5,720 nucleotides of DNA from Acidobacteriaceae bacterium. Lineage in GTDB: Bacteria > Acidobacteriota > Terriglobia > Terriglobales > Acidobacteriaceae. Under the pieces are notes generated by a model. It was not told where the DNA came from. It worked only from the letters and a program-made list of their open reading frames with translations, and searched no databases. The stretch lies in contig PMMJ01000302.1 of NCBI GenBank assembly GCA_003162255.1, positions 1-5,720 of the forward strand, in the 5' to 3' direction. Shown piece by piece: positions 1 to 5,223 of this stretch; position 1 is the stretch's first letter, and the number at the start of each line of letters is the position of its first letter. A program made the translations under genes and the position numbers.

Positions 1-18
1 TAAAACTCATCCCATCTG

Positions 19-47
19 TTTACAACGCGTGTCCATCGTTTCAGAAT
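19..47 (+). promoter_or_regulatory. Candidate promoter for the small membrane protein gene
   Basis: A -35 box TTTACA (19-24, five of six to TTGACA) is followed after 17 bases by CAGAAT (42-47, four of six to TATAAT). The predicted RNA start would be near 54, which favours the ATG at 68 over the GTG at 53. The -10 is weak, so this is only a plausible assignment. Confidence 0.35.
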
Positions 48-67
48 GAACAGTGGCTCACACCGGA

Positions 68-433
68 ATGTCCGCTACATCCAAGCCCGTCTTCAAGACC
101 CTAGGTTACGCCACGCTTTTCGCGGCAGGTCTCCTGCTTGTTCTCTTCCTAAGAAATCTCCGCTCACGTCTCTATTATCACGGTCCCGATTACGGCTTTC
201 TGTTTTGGCTGTTCGCGTGGTCGGCAATAGCTGGTATCGGCCTCGTGTGCCTGAGGAAATGGGCTGTGATCTTACTGTTCTTTCCGGGTGTTGCCACGGC
301 GGTGATCATTCTGGTGAGTGTGTTCAAGACTAGTATTGCGGCATGGGCTGTCCTCGTGAATCTCAGCTTCACGGTTTTTCTACTTGCAATCCCAATGCTG
401 CTCCTCCACTACTGGAACGACTTGCATTGGTAG
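68..433 (+). CDS. Small hypothetical four-helix inner-membrane protein
   Basis: I do not recognise this 121-residue protein. It is strongly hydrophobic. Counted from a possible GTG start at 53 (five residues longer), four membrane segments can be drawn: about 15-33 (LGYATLFAAGLLLVLFL), 48-66 (FLFWLFAWSAIAGIGLVCL), 69-89 (WAVILLFFPGVATAVIILVSV) and 93-118. The first loop, between helices 1 and 2, carries the basic cluster RNLRSR. The short C-terminus ends HYWNDLHW. There is no enzyme motif, no conserved charged residue inside the helices and no signal-cleavage site, so no function can be assigned. ATG 68 is chosen because a candidate promoter would start RNA near 54; neither start has a clear ribosome site. 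It is convergent with hemL, stopping 37 bases from the hemL stop codon. It appears to be a single-gene unit. Hydrophobic codon structure over the whole frame and the clean stop make a real gene likely. Confidence 0.6.
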   Translation: MSATSKPVFKTLGYATLFAAGLLLVLFLRNLRSRLYYHGPDYGFLFWLFAWSAIAGIGLVCLRKWAVILLFFPGVATAVIILVSVFKTSIAAWAVLVNLSFTVFLLAIPMLLLHYWNDLHW

Positions 434-470
434 TTGTCGAAACATCACCATTACACTAACTACATTTGTC

Positions 471-1769
471 CTACGCATGCACCGTCGCAAACGCCTGCTT
501 CGCTGCGGCTATCGTTTGCTGCACCTCGCGCTCCGTGTGCGCCACGCCCAGGAAAGCGGCTTCGAACTGCGACGGCGGCAGATAGATTCCATTCTCTAGC
601 ATCGCGCGGAAGAAACTCCCAAACGCTTTGGTGTCGGATTTCTCGGCGGAAGTCCAGTCCGTGACTGGGCCGGCGGCGAAGAACCAGGTAAACATCGAGC
701 CCACGCGGTTATGGCACATGGTCACTCCAGCGTCTTTGGCTGCAGCAGCAACTACCTCGACCACTTCGCCGGCAAGTTTATCGAGCGTCGCGTAAAAGTC
801 CTTGTGCTCGCGCAAGTAACTCAACGTGGCGTAACCAGCGGCCATCGCTAGCGGATTCCCGGAGAGCGTTCCGGCCTGGTACACCGGCCCAAGCGGAGCA
901 ACCAGATTCATGATCTCGCTCGGTCCGCCGTAGCCGCCCACCGGCAAGCCTCCGCCGATGATTTTGCCCATGGTGGTGAGATCGGGCTGAATGGAATAAA
1001 GTTCCTGCGCACCGCCGAAGGCGAGACGAAATCCGGTCATGACCTCGTCGAAAATCAGCAGCGCTTTATCACGCGCGGTGATGGCGCGCAGAGCTTCCAA
1101 GTATCCGCGAGCTGGAGGCACGCATCCCATGTTGCCCACGACCGCCTCCACGATGACACAGGCAATCTGGTGCTTGAATTTCTCGAAAGCCTGCTCGATC
1201 GCTCCAACGTCGTTGTAAGGGAGCGCAAGCGTGAACTGCGTGAATTCCTCAGGAACGCCCGCTGATCCCGGAATACCGAGCGTGGCCACGCCCGATCCGG
1301 CTTTCACCAGCAGCGCGTCGGCGTGTCCGTGATAGCAGCCCTCAAACTTCACAATATATTTGCGCTTCGTGTAGGCGCGCGCCAGACGGATGGCCGACAT
1401 GGTGGCTTCCGTGCCCGAGCTGACGAAGCGCACTTTTTGCATGTGCGGAAAAGCGGAAATGACCAGCTCGGCGAGATCCGCTTCGGCTGGGGTGGAAGCT
1501 CCGAAGCTGGTTCCATCGCGCGCCGCCGCGATCACCGCCTCAATGACCGTGGGCGCTGCGTGCCCGAGGATGAGCGGCCCCCAGGAGCCGACGTAGTCCA
1601 CATACTCGTTGCCGTCGGCGTCCCAAATATGCGAACCTTGGCCGCGGACGATGTACAGCGGATCGCCGCCCACGCTGCCGAAAGCGCGCACCGGCGAGTT
1701 CACGCCTCCGGGAATCAACTGTTCGGCGCGTTTCTGCAGCTTGCGGGATTGCTCGGTTTTGCGCGTCAT
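471..1769 (-). CDS. hemL: Glutamate-1-semialdehyde 2,1-aminomutase (HemL)
   Basis: This cytosolic PLP enzyme converts glutamate-1-semialdehyde to 5-aminolevulinate, the second dedicated step of the C5 route to haem and other tetrapyrroles. The 432-residue length is normal for the family. The family opening IPGGVNSPVRAF is at residues 19-30. The phosphate-binding SSGTEATMSA starts at 117, CYHGHAD is at 145-151, DEVMTGFR at 241-248 (Asp241 should contact the pyridine nitrogen), and the Schiff-base lysine is K269 in TTMGKIIGGGLPVGG. QAGTLSGNP (298-306) is also typical. It is a class III aminotransferase fold and looks intact. The frame stays open 17 codons upstream to 1820, but the start is placed at ATG 1769: a strong GGAGG (1774-1778) precedes it by 4 bases, family similarity begins there, and the extension crosses a good promoter (-10 TATATT at 1803-1808). 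It lies downstream of an ABC ATPase gene on the same strand across a 156-base gap, so own-promoter transcription is more likely than simple co-transcription. No other hem gene is in view. Confidence 0.96.
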   Translation of the reverse strand: MTRKTEQSRKLQKRAEQLIPGGVNSPVRAFGSVGGDPLYIVRGQGSHIWDADGNEYVDYVGSWGPLILGHAAPTVIEAVIAAARDGTSFGASTPAEADLAELVISAFPHMQKVRFVSSGTEATMSAIRLARAYTKRKYIVKFEGCYHGHADALLVKAGSGVATLGIPGSAGVPEEFTQFTLALPYNDVGAIEQAFEKFKHQIACVIVEAVVGNMGCVPPARGYLEALRAITARDKALLIFDEVMTGFRLAFGGAQELYSIQPDLTTMGKIIGGGLPVGGYGGPSEIMNLVAPLGPVYQAGTLSGNPLAMAAGYATLSYLREHKDFYATLDKLAGEVVEVVAAAAKDAGVTMCHNRVGSMFTWFFAAGPVTDWTSAEKSDTKAFGSFFRAMLENGIYLPPSQFEAAFLGVAHTEREVQQTIAAAKQAFATVHA

Positions 1770-1773
1770 CGTT

Positions 1774-1778
1774 CCTCC
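1774..1778 (-). promoter_or_regulatory. Ribosome binding site deciding the hemL start
   Basis: GGAGG read on the minus strand ends 4 bases before ATG 1769. It is the strongest Shine-Dalgarno match in the window and rules against the longer in-frame start at 1820. Confidence 0.8.
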
Positions 1779-1802
1779 AGCGTAGTGATCGTCGCTTCGA
1801 TC

Positions 1803-1831
1803 AATATAGCAGCGGCACAAGGGAAGGTCAG
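1803..1831 (-). promoter_or_regulatory. Predicted sigma-70-type hemL promoter with its -35 inside a repeat arm
   Basis: On the minus strand CTGACC (1831-1826, four of six to TTGACA) is followed by a 17-base spacer and TATATT (1808-1803, five of six to TATAAT). RNA would start near 1796, giving a leader of roughly 27 bases that includes GGAGG at 1778-1774. The -35 hexamer lies within the left arm of the inverted repeat at 1824-1925, so the repeat may have supplied part of the promoter. Spacing and box quality are good; no start-site data are available. Confidence 0.55.
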
Positions 1832-1925
1832 AGGTAAGAGGCCAGATTGCAGAAGTAAGAATCTCGAAGTTCCCGCATCGTTAGAAGTCATCACCTCTGC
1901 AATCTGACTTCTAACCTCTGACCTC
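1824..1925. repeat. Intergenic inverted repeat, 33-base arms, between the ABC ATPase gene and hemL
   Basis: The left arm (1824-1856) and right arm (1893-1925) are reverse complements at 28 of 33 positions, separated by 36 bases. Three of the five mismatches become G-U pairs in minus-strand RNA, the sense of the flanking genes, giving 31 of 33 paired positions; plus-strand RNA would pair 29. The arms are built from near-repeats of GTCAGAGGT and CAGATTGCAGAAGT, with further GAAGT-type copies in the loop. The right arm ends directly at the ABC gene stop codon (1926-1928). There is no T-tract, so it is not a standard intrinsic terminator. It resembles dispersed intergenic REP- or MITE-like elements, but one copy cannot establish that. 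It could stabilise the 3' end of the ABC mRNA or weaken read-through into hemL. Confidence 0.8.
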
Positions 1926-2840
1926 TCACCAAATGTGGTAATAACCTTCGCGGCGACTAAGTTCAACCCTAAGCCCAAACAGTTTGCCCAGGCTTTCAGC
2001 TTGCAGAACCTCTTCCTTGCGCCCGTCGGCCACAATGCGGCCGTTCGACATGAGCACTACTCGTTCAATCTCGGGGACGATGTCTGGGATCTCGTGAGTG
2101 ACCAGAATGATTCCAATTCCCGAGTTGGCTAGCGAGCGCATCGTTTCCCGCAAACTCCGCTGTGCCGAAATGTCCAAGGAATTGCAGGGCTCGTCGAACA
2201 ACAGCGCGCGCGGCTTGTGGACCAGAGCCCGCGCAATCAAGACGCGCTTGGCCTCGCCCGATGACATTTCCTGCACCGCCCGCTCAGCTAGATGTGAAAC
2301 TCCGAGTTGGGCCAACGCGGCCTCGGCCAATTCTCTGTGCCTCGGATCGACGGTGTGGTTCGGGAAGATACGCGCGCTGCTGAAGAAGCCGGATAGCACT
2401 ACGTCGAGGCCACTGGCATCACCGGTGCACGCAGACATCAAATCGTTGGACACGATGCCCAGCAGAGAGCGCAGCTCAAAAACGTTCCAGCTCTCCTGGC
2501 CGAGAATGGTCATGCTCGAACCTTCGCGGACCAGCGGATAACACTCGCGGGTGATGGTTTTGATCAGGGTGGATTTGCCGCAACCGTTCGGCCCCAGCAC
2601 GGCAACGTGTTCGTCCACATGGATGCGAAGGCTGAAGTCGTCGAGTACGATCTTTCCGCCCCGAGCGACGTCTCCGCGCATTACGCGGACGTTACGCAGA
2701 TCGAGTAGTGGGGCTTTGCTTTCCACGCCGTCAAGTGATTCCACGTTTACAGTATCGCAAGGATTCGCGCTGCCGAGCTTGTCCTGTTCCAGCAAGCTGG
2801 AGCGCCGCCAGGGCGGCTTACCGGATCGAACAGAATTCAT
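1926..2840 (-). CDS. Stand-alone ABC ATPase of the ModF/YlmA-like group (COG1119)
   Basis: A single ATP-binding-cassette domain with no membrane domain of its own. Counted from ATG 2840 (304 residues), it shows Walker A GPNGCGKST (83-91), signature MSSGEAKR (192-199, SSGE instead of LSGGQ), Walker B ALLFDEP (212-218, catalytic Glu217), D-loop NSLD (220-223) and switch His249 in VTHE. The Q-loop position reads GIVSND, without the usual Gln. The run DVVLSGFFSS and the DEPC after Walker B are, from memory, hallmarks of the COG1119 group annotated as molybdenum-transport or photorepair-related ATPases; the substrate of most members is unknown. About 40 low-complexity, non-ABC residues precede the domain, which begins near APLLDLRNVRV, so the true start could be later. 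A TTG at 2861 with AGGA upstream is an alternative start, though the AGGA is only 3 bases away. No permease or binding protein gene is nearby. It lies 198 bases downstream of a metal-sensor gene on the same strand, so a metal-linked role is possible but unproven. Confidence 0.88.
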   Translation of the reverse strand: MNSVRSGKPPWRRSSLLEQDKLGSANPCDTVNVESLDGVESKAPLLDLRNVRVMRGDVARGGKIVLDDFSLRIHVDEHVAVLGPNGCGKSTLIKTITRECYPLVREGSSMTILGQESWNVFELRSLLGIVSNDLMSACTGDASGLDVVLSGFFSSARIFPNHTVDPRHRELAEAALAQLGVSHLAERAVQEMSSGEAKRVLIARALVHKPRALLFDEPCNSLDISAQRSLRETMRSLANSGIGIILVTHEIPDIVPEIERVVLMSNGRIVADGRKEEVLQAESLGKLFGLRVELSRREGYYHIW

Positions 2841-2924
2841 CGGACTTTCACGAATTTGCAATATTCCTGCAATGTCTCTTGGCTACCTTGATCGCAGTTG
2901 CCCTTCTAACCGGGAGGGTTTATC

Positions 2925-2959
2925 AGGACGGCCTTGGGGGGCTCCGGGCTGTCCTTTTT
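2925..2959 (+). terminator. Terminator-like hairpin on the plus strand, in the repressor-ABC gap
   Basis: AGGACGGCC (2925-2933) pairs with GGCTGTCCT (2947-2955) over nine positions with one G-U, around a 13-base loop, and the run of T at 2955-2959 follows directly. This has the form of an intrinsic terminator for plus-strand transcription, yet no plus-strand gene precedes it for about 2.4 kb. Read on the minus strand it is still a hairpin but has no T-tract after it, so there it would act only as a leader structure or 3' end stabiliser. Confidence 0.45.
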
Positions 2960-2975
2960 CAGTTCTTGGGTGTCT

Positions 2976-2994
2976 CCTCGGCAACATCCCGAGG
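2976..2994. repeat. Small perfect hairpin downstream of the metal-sensor gene
   Basis: CCTCGG (2976-2981) and CCGAGG (2989-2994) form a perfect six-pair stem around a seven-base loop, 45 bases past the repressor stop codon. No T-tract follows on either strand. It sits next to the larger hairpin at 2925-2955, and together they make most of the 198-base gap structured. No known riboswitch class was recognised. Confidence 0.4.
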
Positions 2995-3038
2995 CGCCCA
3001 TCCGGCGCCCATCTTCGATCGCTGCAGCGGCCTGGCCA

Positions 3039-3311
3039 TCACTTCAGATACGAGCGGACAATCTCAATGAGTTCGTCGGTCGCGAGCGCCTGCTCGGAAC
3101 TGAGTTGCTTGGAGTTGATGACATGAAAGCGAATGTGGCCCTCGAGCAGTTCGGCCATCAATCCATTCATGGCGCCGCGCGCAGCCGTAATGAGCTGCAA
3201 GACGTCGGAGCAATCCTGGTCGGCTTCCAGAGCGCGCTCGATGGCGGCGATCTGGCCTTTGATTCGCTTGATGCGGAGGATGAGTTTGGGCTTTTCTTCG
3301 ACGGTATGCAT
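3039..3311 (-). CDS. CsoR/RcnR/FrmR-family metal-sensing repressor, RcnR-like residue pattern
   Basis: This is a 90-residue all-helical repressor of the DUF156 family. Such proteins form tetramers that release DNA when metal (Cu, Ni, Co, Zn) or formaldehyde binds. KLILRIKRIKGQIAAIERALE (residues 9-29) and LQLITAARGAMNGLMAELLEGHIRFHV (38-64) are the family core. The ligand positions are H2, C34, H59 and H63. They align without gaps in the core to H3, C35, H60 and H64 of E. coli RcnR, the Ni/Co sensor. Overall wording (EEK, RGQI-like, NGLMAELLE, VRSYLK) is equally close to FrmR, but FrmR has Glu at the last position and needs Pro2, which is absent. CsoR copper sensors have Cys at the last position, so copper sensing is unlikely. 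Start ATG 3311 is chosen for its AAGGA ribosome site (3316-3320) and exact family length; the frame stays open to 3494 but that extension crosses the operator. It is first in a same-strand run with the ABC ATPase and hemL genes and is likely autorepressed. The metal is inferred, not shown. Confidence 0.92.
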   Translation of the reverse strand: MHTVEEKPKLILRIKRIKGQIAAIERALEADQDCSDVLQLITAARGAMNGLMAELLEGHIRFHVINSKQLSSEQALATDELIEIVRSYLK

Positions 3312-3326
3312 TTTTTCCTTGACCGT

Positions 3327-3361
3327 AGTATACCCCCCTATGGTATACGAACCAAGGCGGA
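3327..3361 (-). promoter_or_regulatory. Repressor promoter with embedded CsoR/RcnR/FrmR-type operator
   Basis: Read on the plus strand, GTATACC (3328-3334) and GGTATAC (3342-3348) form a perfect inverted repeat with a seven-base spacer. The left arm and spacer include a run of six C (3333-3338). This AT-flank plus C/G-tract layout is the known operator style of the DUF156 family (RcnR's site has a G6 tract; FrmR's resembles this one closely). On the minus strand it overlaps -10 TATACT (3332-3327), with a weak -35 TTGGTT 17 bases upstream (3355-3350). The -10 lies 15 bases before the repressor ATG, so bound repressor should block RNA polymerase at its own gene. Confidence 0.82.
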
Positions 3362-3721
3362 CACGGAAGTGGCTGTTGCTCCGGGAGCCTCCGAGTCGGC
3401 TCGCTGGATGGAAGCGGTAGACGTGAGACGATAGCCCCTTTACTCGTCCCTGTCGGTTCACCTCTTCCTCTTCGATTCCCGAAAACTGAAACAATAATGC
3501 GCGGGGCCATTCACGAAGGCGTGTAGCCGTCTGGAATTAACCATAGTTAACTGTCCGTGATATGCTTGCGTTAATGGTCAGGCGTGGGGGCTGAAACCGC
3601 GGGCATCGGCGCGAAGACCCGGGCGCGGACATGGTCTCGCCATGGCCAACTGCCGTTCCAACTTGAGCTGCAACTGTAACGTTCCTTTAACCGGCTGAGC
3701 GCATACTGACGGATTGGGCCC
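3349..3721. other. Gene-free region between the repressor promoter and the porin gene
   Basis: I find no convincing gene here: plus-strand ATG frames run only about 6 to 11 codons, and the longer minus-strand frames are either the upstream run of the repressor frame or antisense to the porin. Contents include a TTAAC/GTTAA inverted repeat with a candidate plus-strand promoter (3537-3566), a CATGG-TCTCG-CCATG inverted repeat near 3630-3645, and a GC-rich stretch at 3586-3630. No tRNA, known riboswitch or attachment site was recognised. Confidence 0.6.
3537..3566 (+). promoter_or_regulatory. Candidate porin promoter overlapped by an inverted repeat
   Basis: TTAACC (3537-3542, four of six to TTGACA), an 18-base spacer and an extended -10 TGA-TATGCT (3558-3566) form a moderate promoter. 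A 14-base inverted repeat, TTAAC-CATA-GTTAA (3537-3550), covers the -35 and could be an operator. RNA would start near 3573, leaving a GC-rich leader of about 150 bases before the porin. Assignment to the porin is by orientation only. Confidence 0.38.
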
Positions 3722-3730
3722 GTGGGCGAA

Positions 3731-5203
3731 ATGAGTAAGGGAAATCGCAAATCGATGCGCTGGACTGCGCAAACGCTGCTGGCCGTGTTGTGGCTGATGG
3801 CAGCCGCGATCTGCATAATCCCGGCGCGCGCACAGCAATCGGATGCGACGCTGCCCAATGGCAACACTCCCGCGGCAAGTGCAGACGATCCGCCCAGCCC
3901 GCCCACCGCTGCCGATACCGAAGCGATGTTTCCGCATTTCAAGAGCTCGCGCTTCTGGCTCTCCGGGCAGAGCAACTTTATCTTCCAGGCTCATCCTGAC
4001 TTTCACGCCGACTACAGCGGGCAGAACAGCCTCAGTTCACACTATGACAAAGCCACTTCGCGAGTCATGACACTGTACACCGGAGTGCGGCTCAATAATT
4101 CCACCGAACTTCTGGTGGACATCGAAGAAGCTGGCGGGGCGGCGCTCAGCACCGGCCTCGGCTTGGCGGGAAATACGGATCTGGATATTGTGCGCAATCC
4201 GCTGTTGAGCAAATTGCCCTACCTGGGGCGCGGCATGATCCACAAAGTGTTCGCGTTGAGCAAGGATAAGGTTGAGAACGATCGTACTTTTCTATCGCTG
4301 TTCGATGAACTGCCGCGACGACGCCTCGAAATTCGCTTCGGCAAATTCAGTATGCCGGACTTCTTTGATATGAATTCGGCCGGCTCCGACACCCATTTTC
4401 AATTCGACAACTGGTCCCTCGACAACAACGGCGCCTACGACTACGCCGCCGACACGCGCGGCTACACCGTGGGCCTGGTGGCGGACTACGAGGACCGCAA
4501 CTGGGGTTTTCGCTTCGGCGAGGGGCTCATGCCGAAGGTCGCGAACGGAACCGATCTAGTGTGGCGGCCGTGGCAAGTTCATGCGGAAAATTGGGAATAC
4601 GAACTCCGCCATGGCGTCATTCCGAAAAAACCCGGCGTCGTGCGGCTGCTTGCGTACACGAACTACGCCAACATGGGCATTTACCGCGATGCGGTGGCCC
4701 TCTACCTTGCGCAGCGTCAGGAGGGCCTGATCACAGTTCCGGATATCACCAACCATCCCTGGCACATCACGCGCAAATATGGCTTCGGCGTGAACCTGGA
4801 ACAGAATCTCGCGAGCTACGTCACGGCATTTGCCCGCTGGGGATGGGACAACGGAAAGACCGAATCATTTGCCTACACTGAAAGTGATTCGACCTTCGCC
4901 GAGGGCATCGGAGTGAACGGTGCCCGCTGGCATCGCAAGCAAGACCGCGCCGGCATTGCCTTCGTGTCGAACGGCATCAAGAAGGATCACCAGGTGTATC
5001 TGGCGGATGGCGGCCTTGGTTTCCTGCTGGGCGATGGAGGGCTGCGCTACGGTCGGGAGAATATCGTCGAATCGTATTACACGGCACATGTCTGGCGCGG
5101 AATCTATATCGCTCCCGGAGTTCAGCACATCAATAACCCCGGTTACAACCGCGACCGGGGGCCGGTGGTGGTGCCCACTCTGCGGGCTCATGTGGAATTC
5201 TAG
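3731..5203 (+). CDS. OprB-like carbohydrate-selective outer-membrane porin
   Basis: The precursor is 490 residues and should form a beta-barrel in the outer membrane for diffusion of sugars or other small solutes. Counted from a GTG at 3722 (three residues earlier), residues 1-37 are a Sec signal peptide: basic KGNRKSMRW, hydrophobic LLAVLWLMAAAICIIP, cleavage probably after ARA37. A Pro/Ala-rich, probably flexible stretch (about 44-64) follows. The barrel begins with SRFWLSGQSNFIFQAHPDFH (76-95) and continues in alternating aromatic strands. Internal patches such as WSLDNNGAYDYAADTRGYTVGL, and the end PGYNRDRGPVVVPTLRAHVEF with a terminal Phe (the BAM recognition signal), are what I recognise from bacterial OprB-like carbohydrate porins. 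The single Cys31 is not in a lipobox. Starts at 3722, 3731 or 3755 are all possible; 3731 is chosen as an ATG keeping the basic n-region, and none has a good ribosome site. It stands alone, convergent with the next gene, so the transported solute cannot be inferred. Confidence 0.88.
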   Translation: MSKGNRKSMRWTAQTLLAVLWLMAAAICIIPARAQQSDATLPNGNTPAASADDPPSPPTAADTEAMFPHFKSSRFWLSGQSNFIFQAHPDFHADYSGQNSLSSHYDKATSRVMTLYTGVRLNNSTELLVDIEEAGGAALSTGLGLAGNTDLDIVRNPLLSKLPYLGRGMIHKVFALSKDKVENDRTFLSLFDELPRRRLEIRFGKFSMPDFFDMNSAGSDTHFQFDNWSLDNNGAYDYAADTRGYTVGLVADYEDRNWGFRFGEGLMPKVANGTDLVWRPWQVHAENWEYELRHGVIPKKPGVVRLLAYTNYANMGIYRDAVALYLAQRQEGLITVPDITNHPWHITRKYGFGVNLEQNLASYVTAFARWGWDNGKTESFAYTESDSTFAEGIGVNGARWHRKQDRAGIAFVSNGIKKDHQVYLADGGLGFLLGDGGLRYGRENIVESYYTAHVWRGIYIAPGVQHINNPGYNRDRGPVVVPTLRAHVEF

Positions 5204-5204
5204 A

Positions 5205-5223
5205 ACCAGTTGTCAGTTCTCAG
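5205..5223. repeat. Short CAGTT/TCAGT repeat between two convergent stop codons
   Basis: The 20 bases between the porin stop and the stop of the facing gene are mostly a tandem of CAGTTGT-CAGTTCT-CAGT (5206-5223). The unit resembles, but does not equal, the GTCAGAGGT-type unit at 1824-1925. No hairpin or T-tract is visible, so the two convergent genes have no evident terminator between them. Confidence 0.4.

Noticed and set aside
1770..1820. 17-codon N-terminal extension of HemL
   Set aside because: It crosses the GGAGG site and the TATATT box; family similarity begins after ATG 1769.
1323..1907. Plus-strand ORF of 194 codons opposite hemL
   Set aside because: It is antisense to a well-supported gene, has low-complexity Arg/Ala-rich content typical of shadow frames in GC-rich DNA, and has no recognisable domain.
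1824..1925. Insertion sequence or MITE with target duplication
   Set aside because: There is no transposase, and no flanking direct repeat was identified. It is kept only as an inverted repeat of unknown origin.
2899..2916. Possible tRNA-Arg anticodon loop (CTTCTAA) on the plus strand
   Set aside because: The flanking bases do not form a five-pair anticodon stem, and no T-loop GGTTCGA or acceptor stem is present.
2841..3038. Cobalamin, molybdenum-cofactor or fluoride riboswitch upstream of the ABC gene
   Set aside because: I looked for the conserved cores I know for these classes on both strands and found none; only unclassified hairpins are present.
2551..3126. Plus-strand ORFs across the ABC 5' end and the following gap
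   Set aside because: They are Ser/Arg-rich shadow frames, overlap each other and two real genes, and have no domain or ribosome site.
3312..3494. Upstream in-frame extension of the repressor to a 151-residue protein
   Set aside because: It runs through the operator, promoter and ribosome site, has no family similarity, and would far exceed the normal 85-95 residue length.
3571..4006. Minus-strand ORFs opposite the porin signal-peptide region
   Set aside because: They are antisense to the porin, have no family similarity, and one lacks any hydrophobic or structured pattern.
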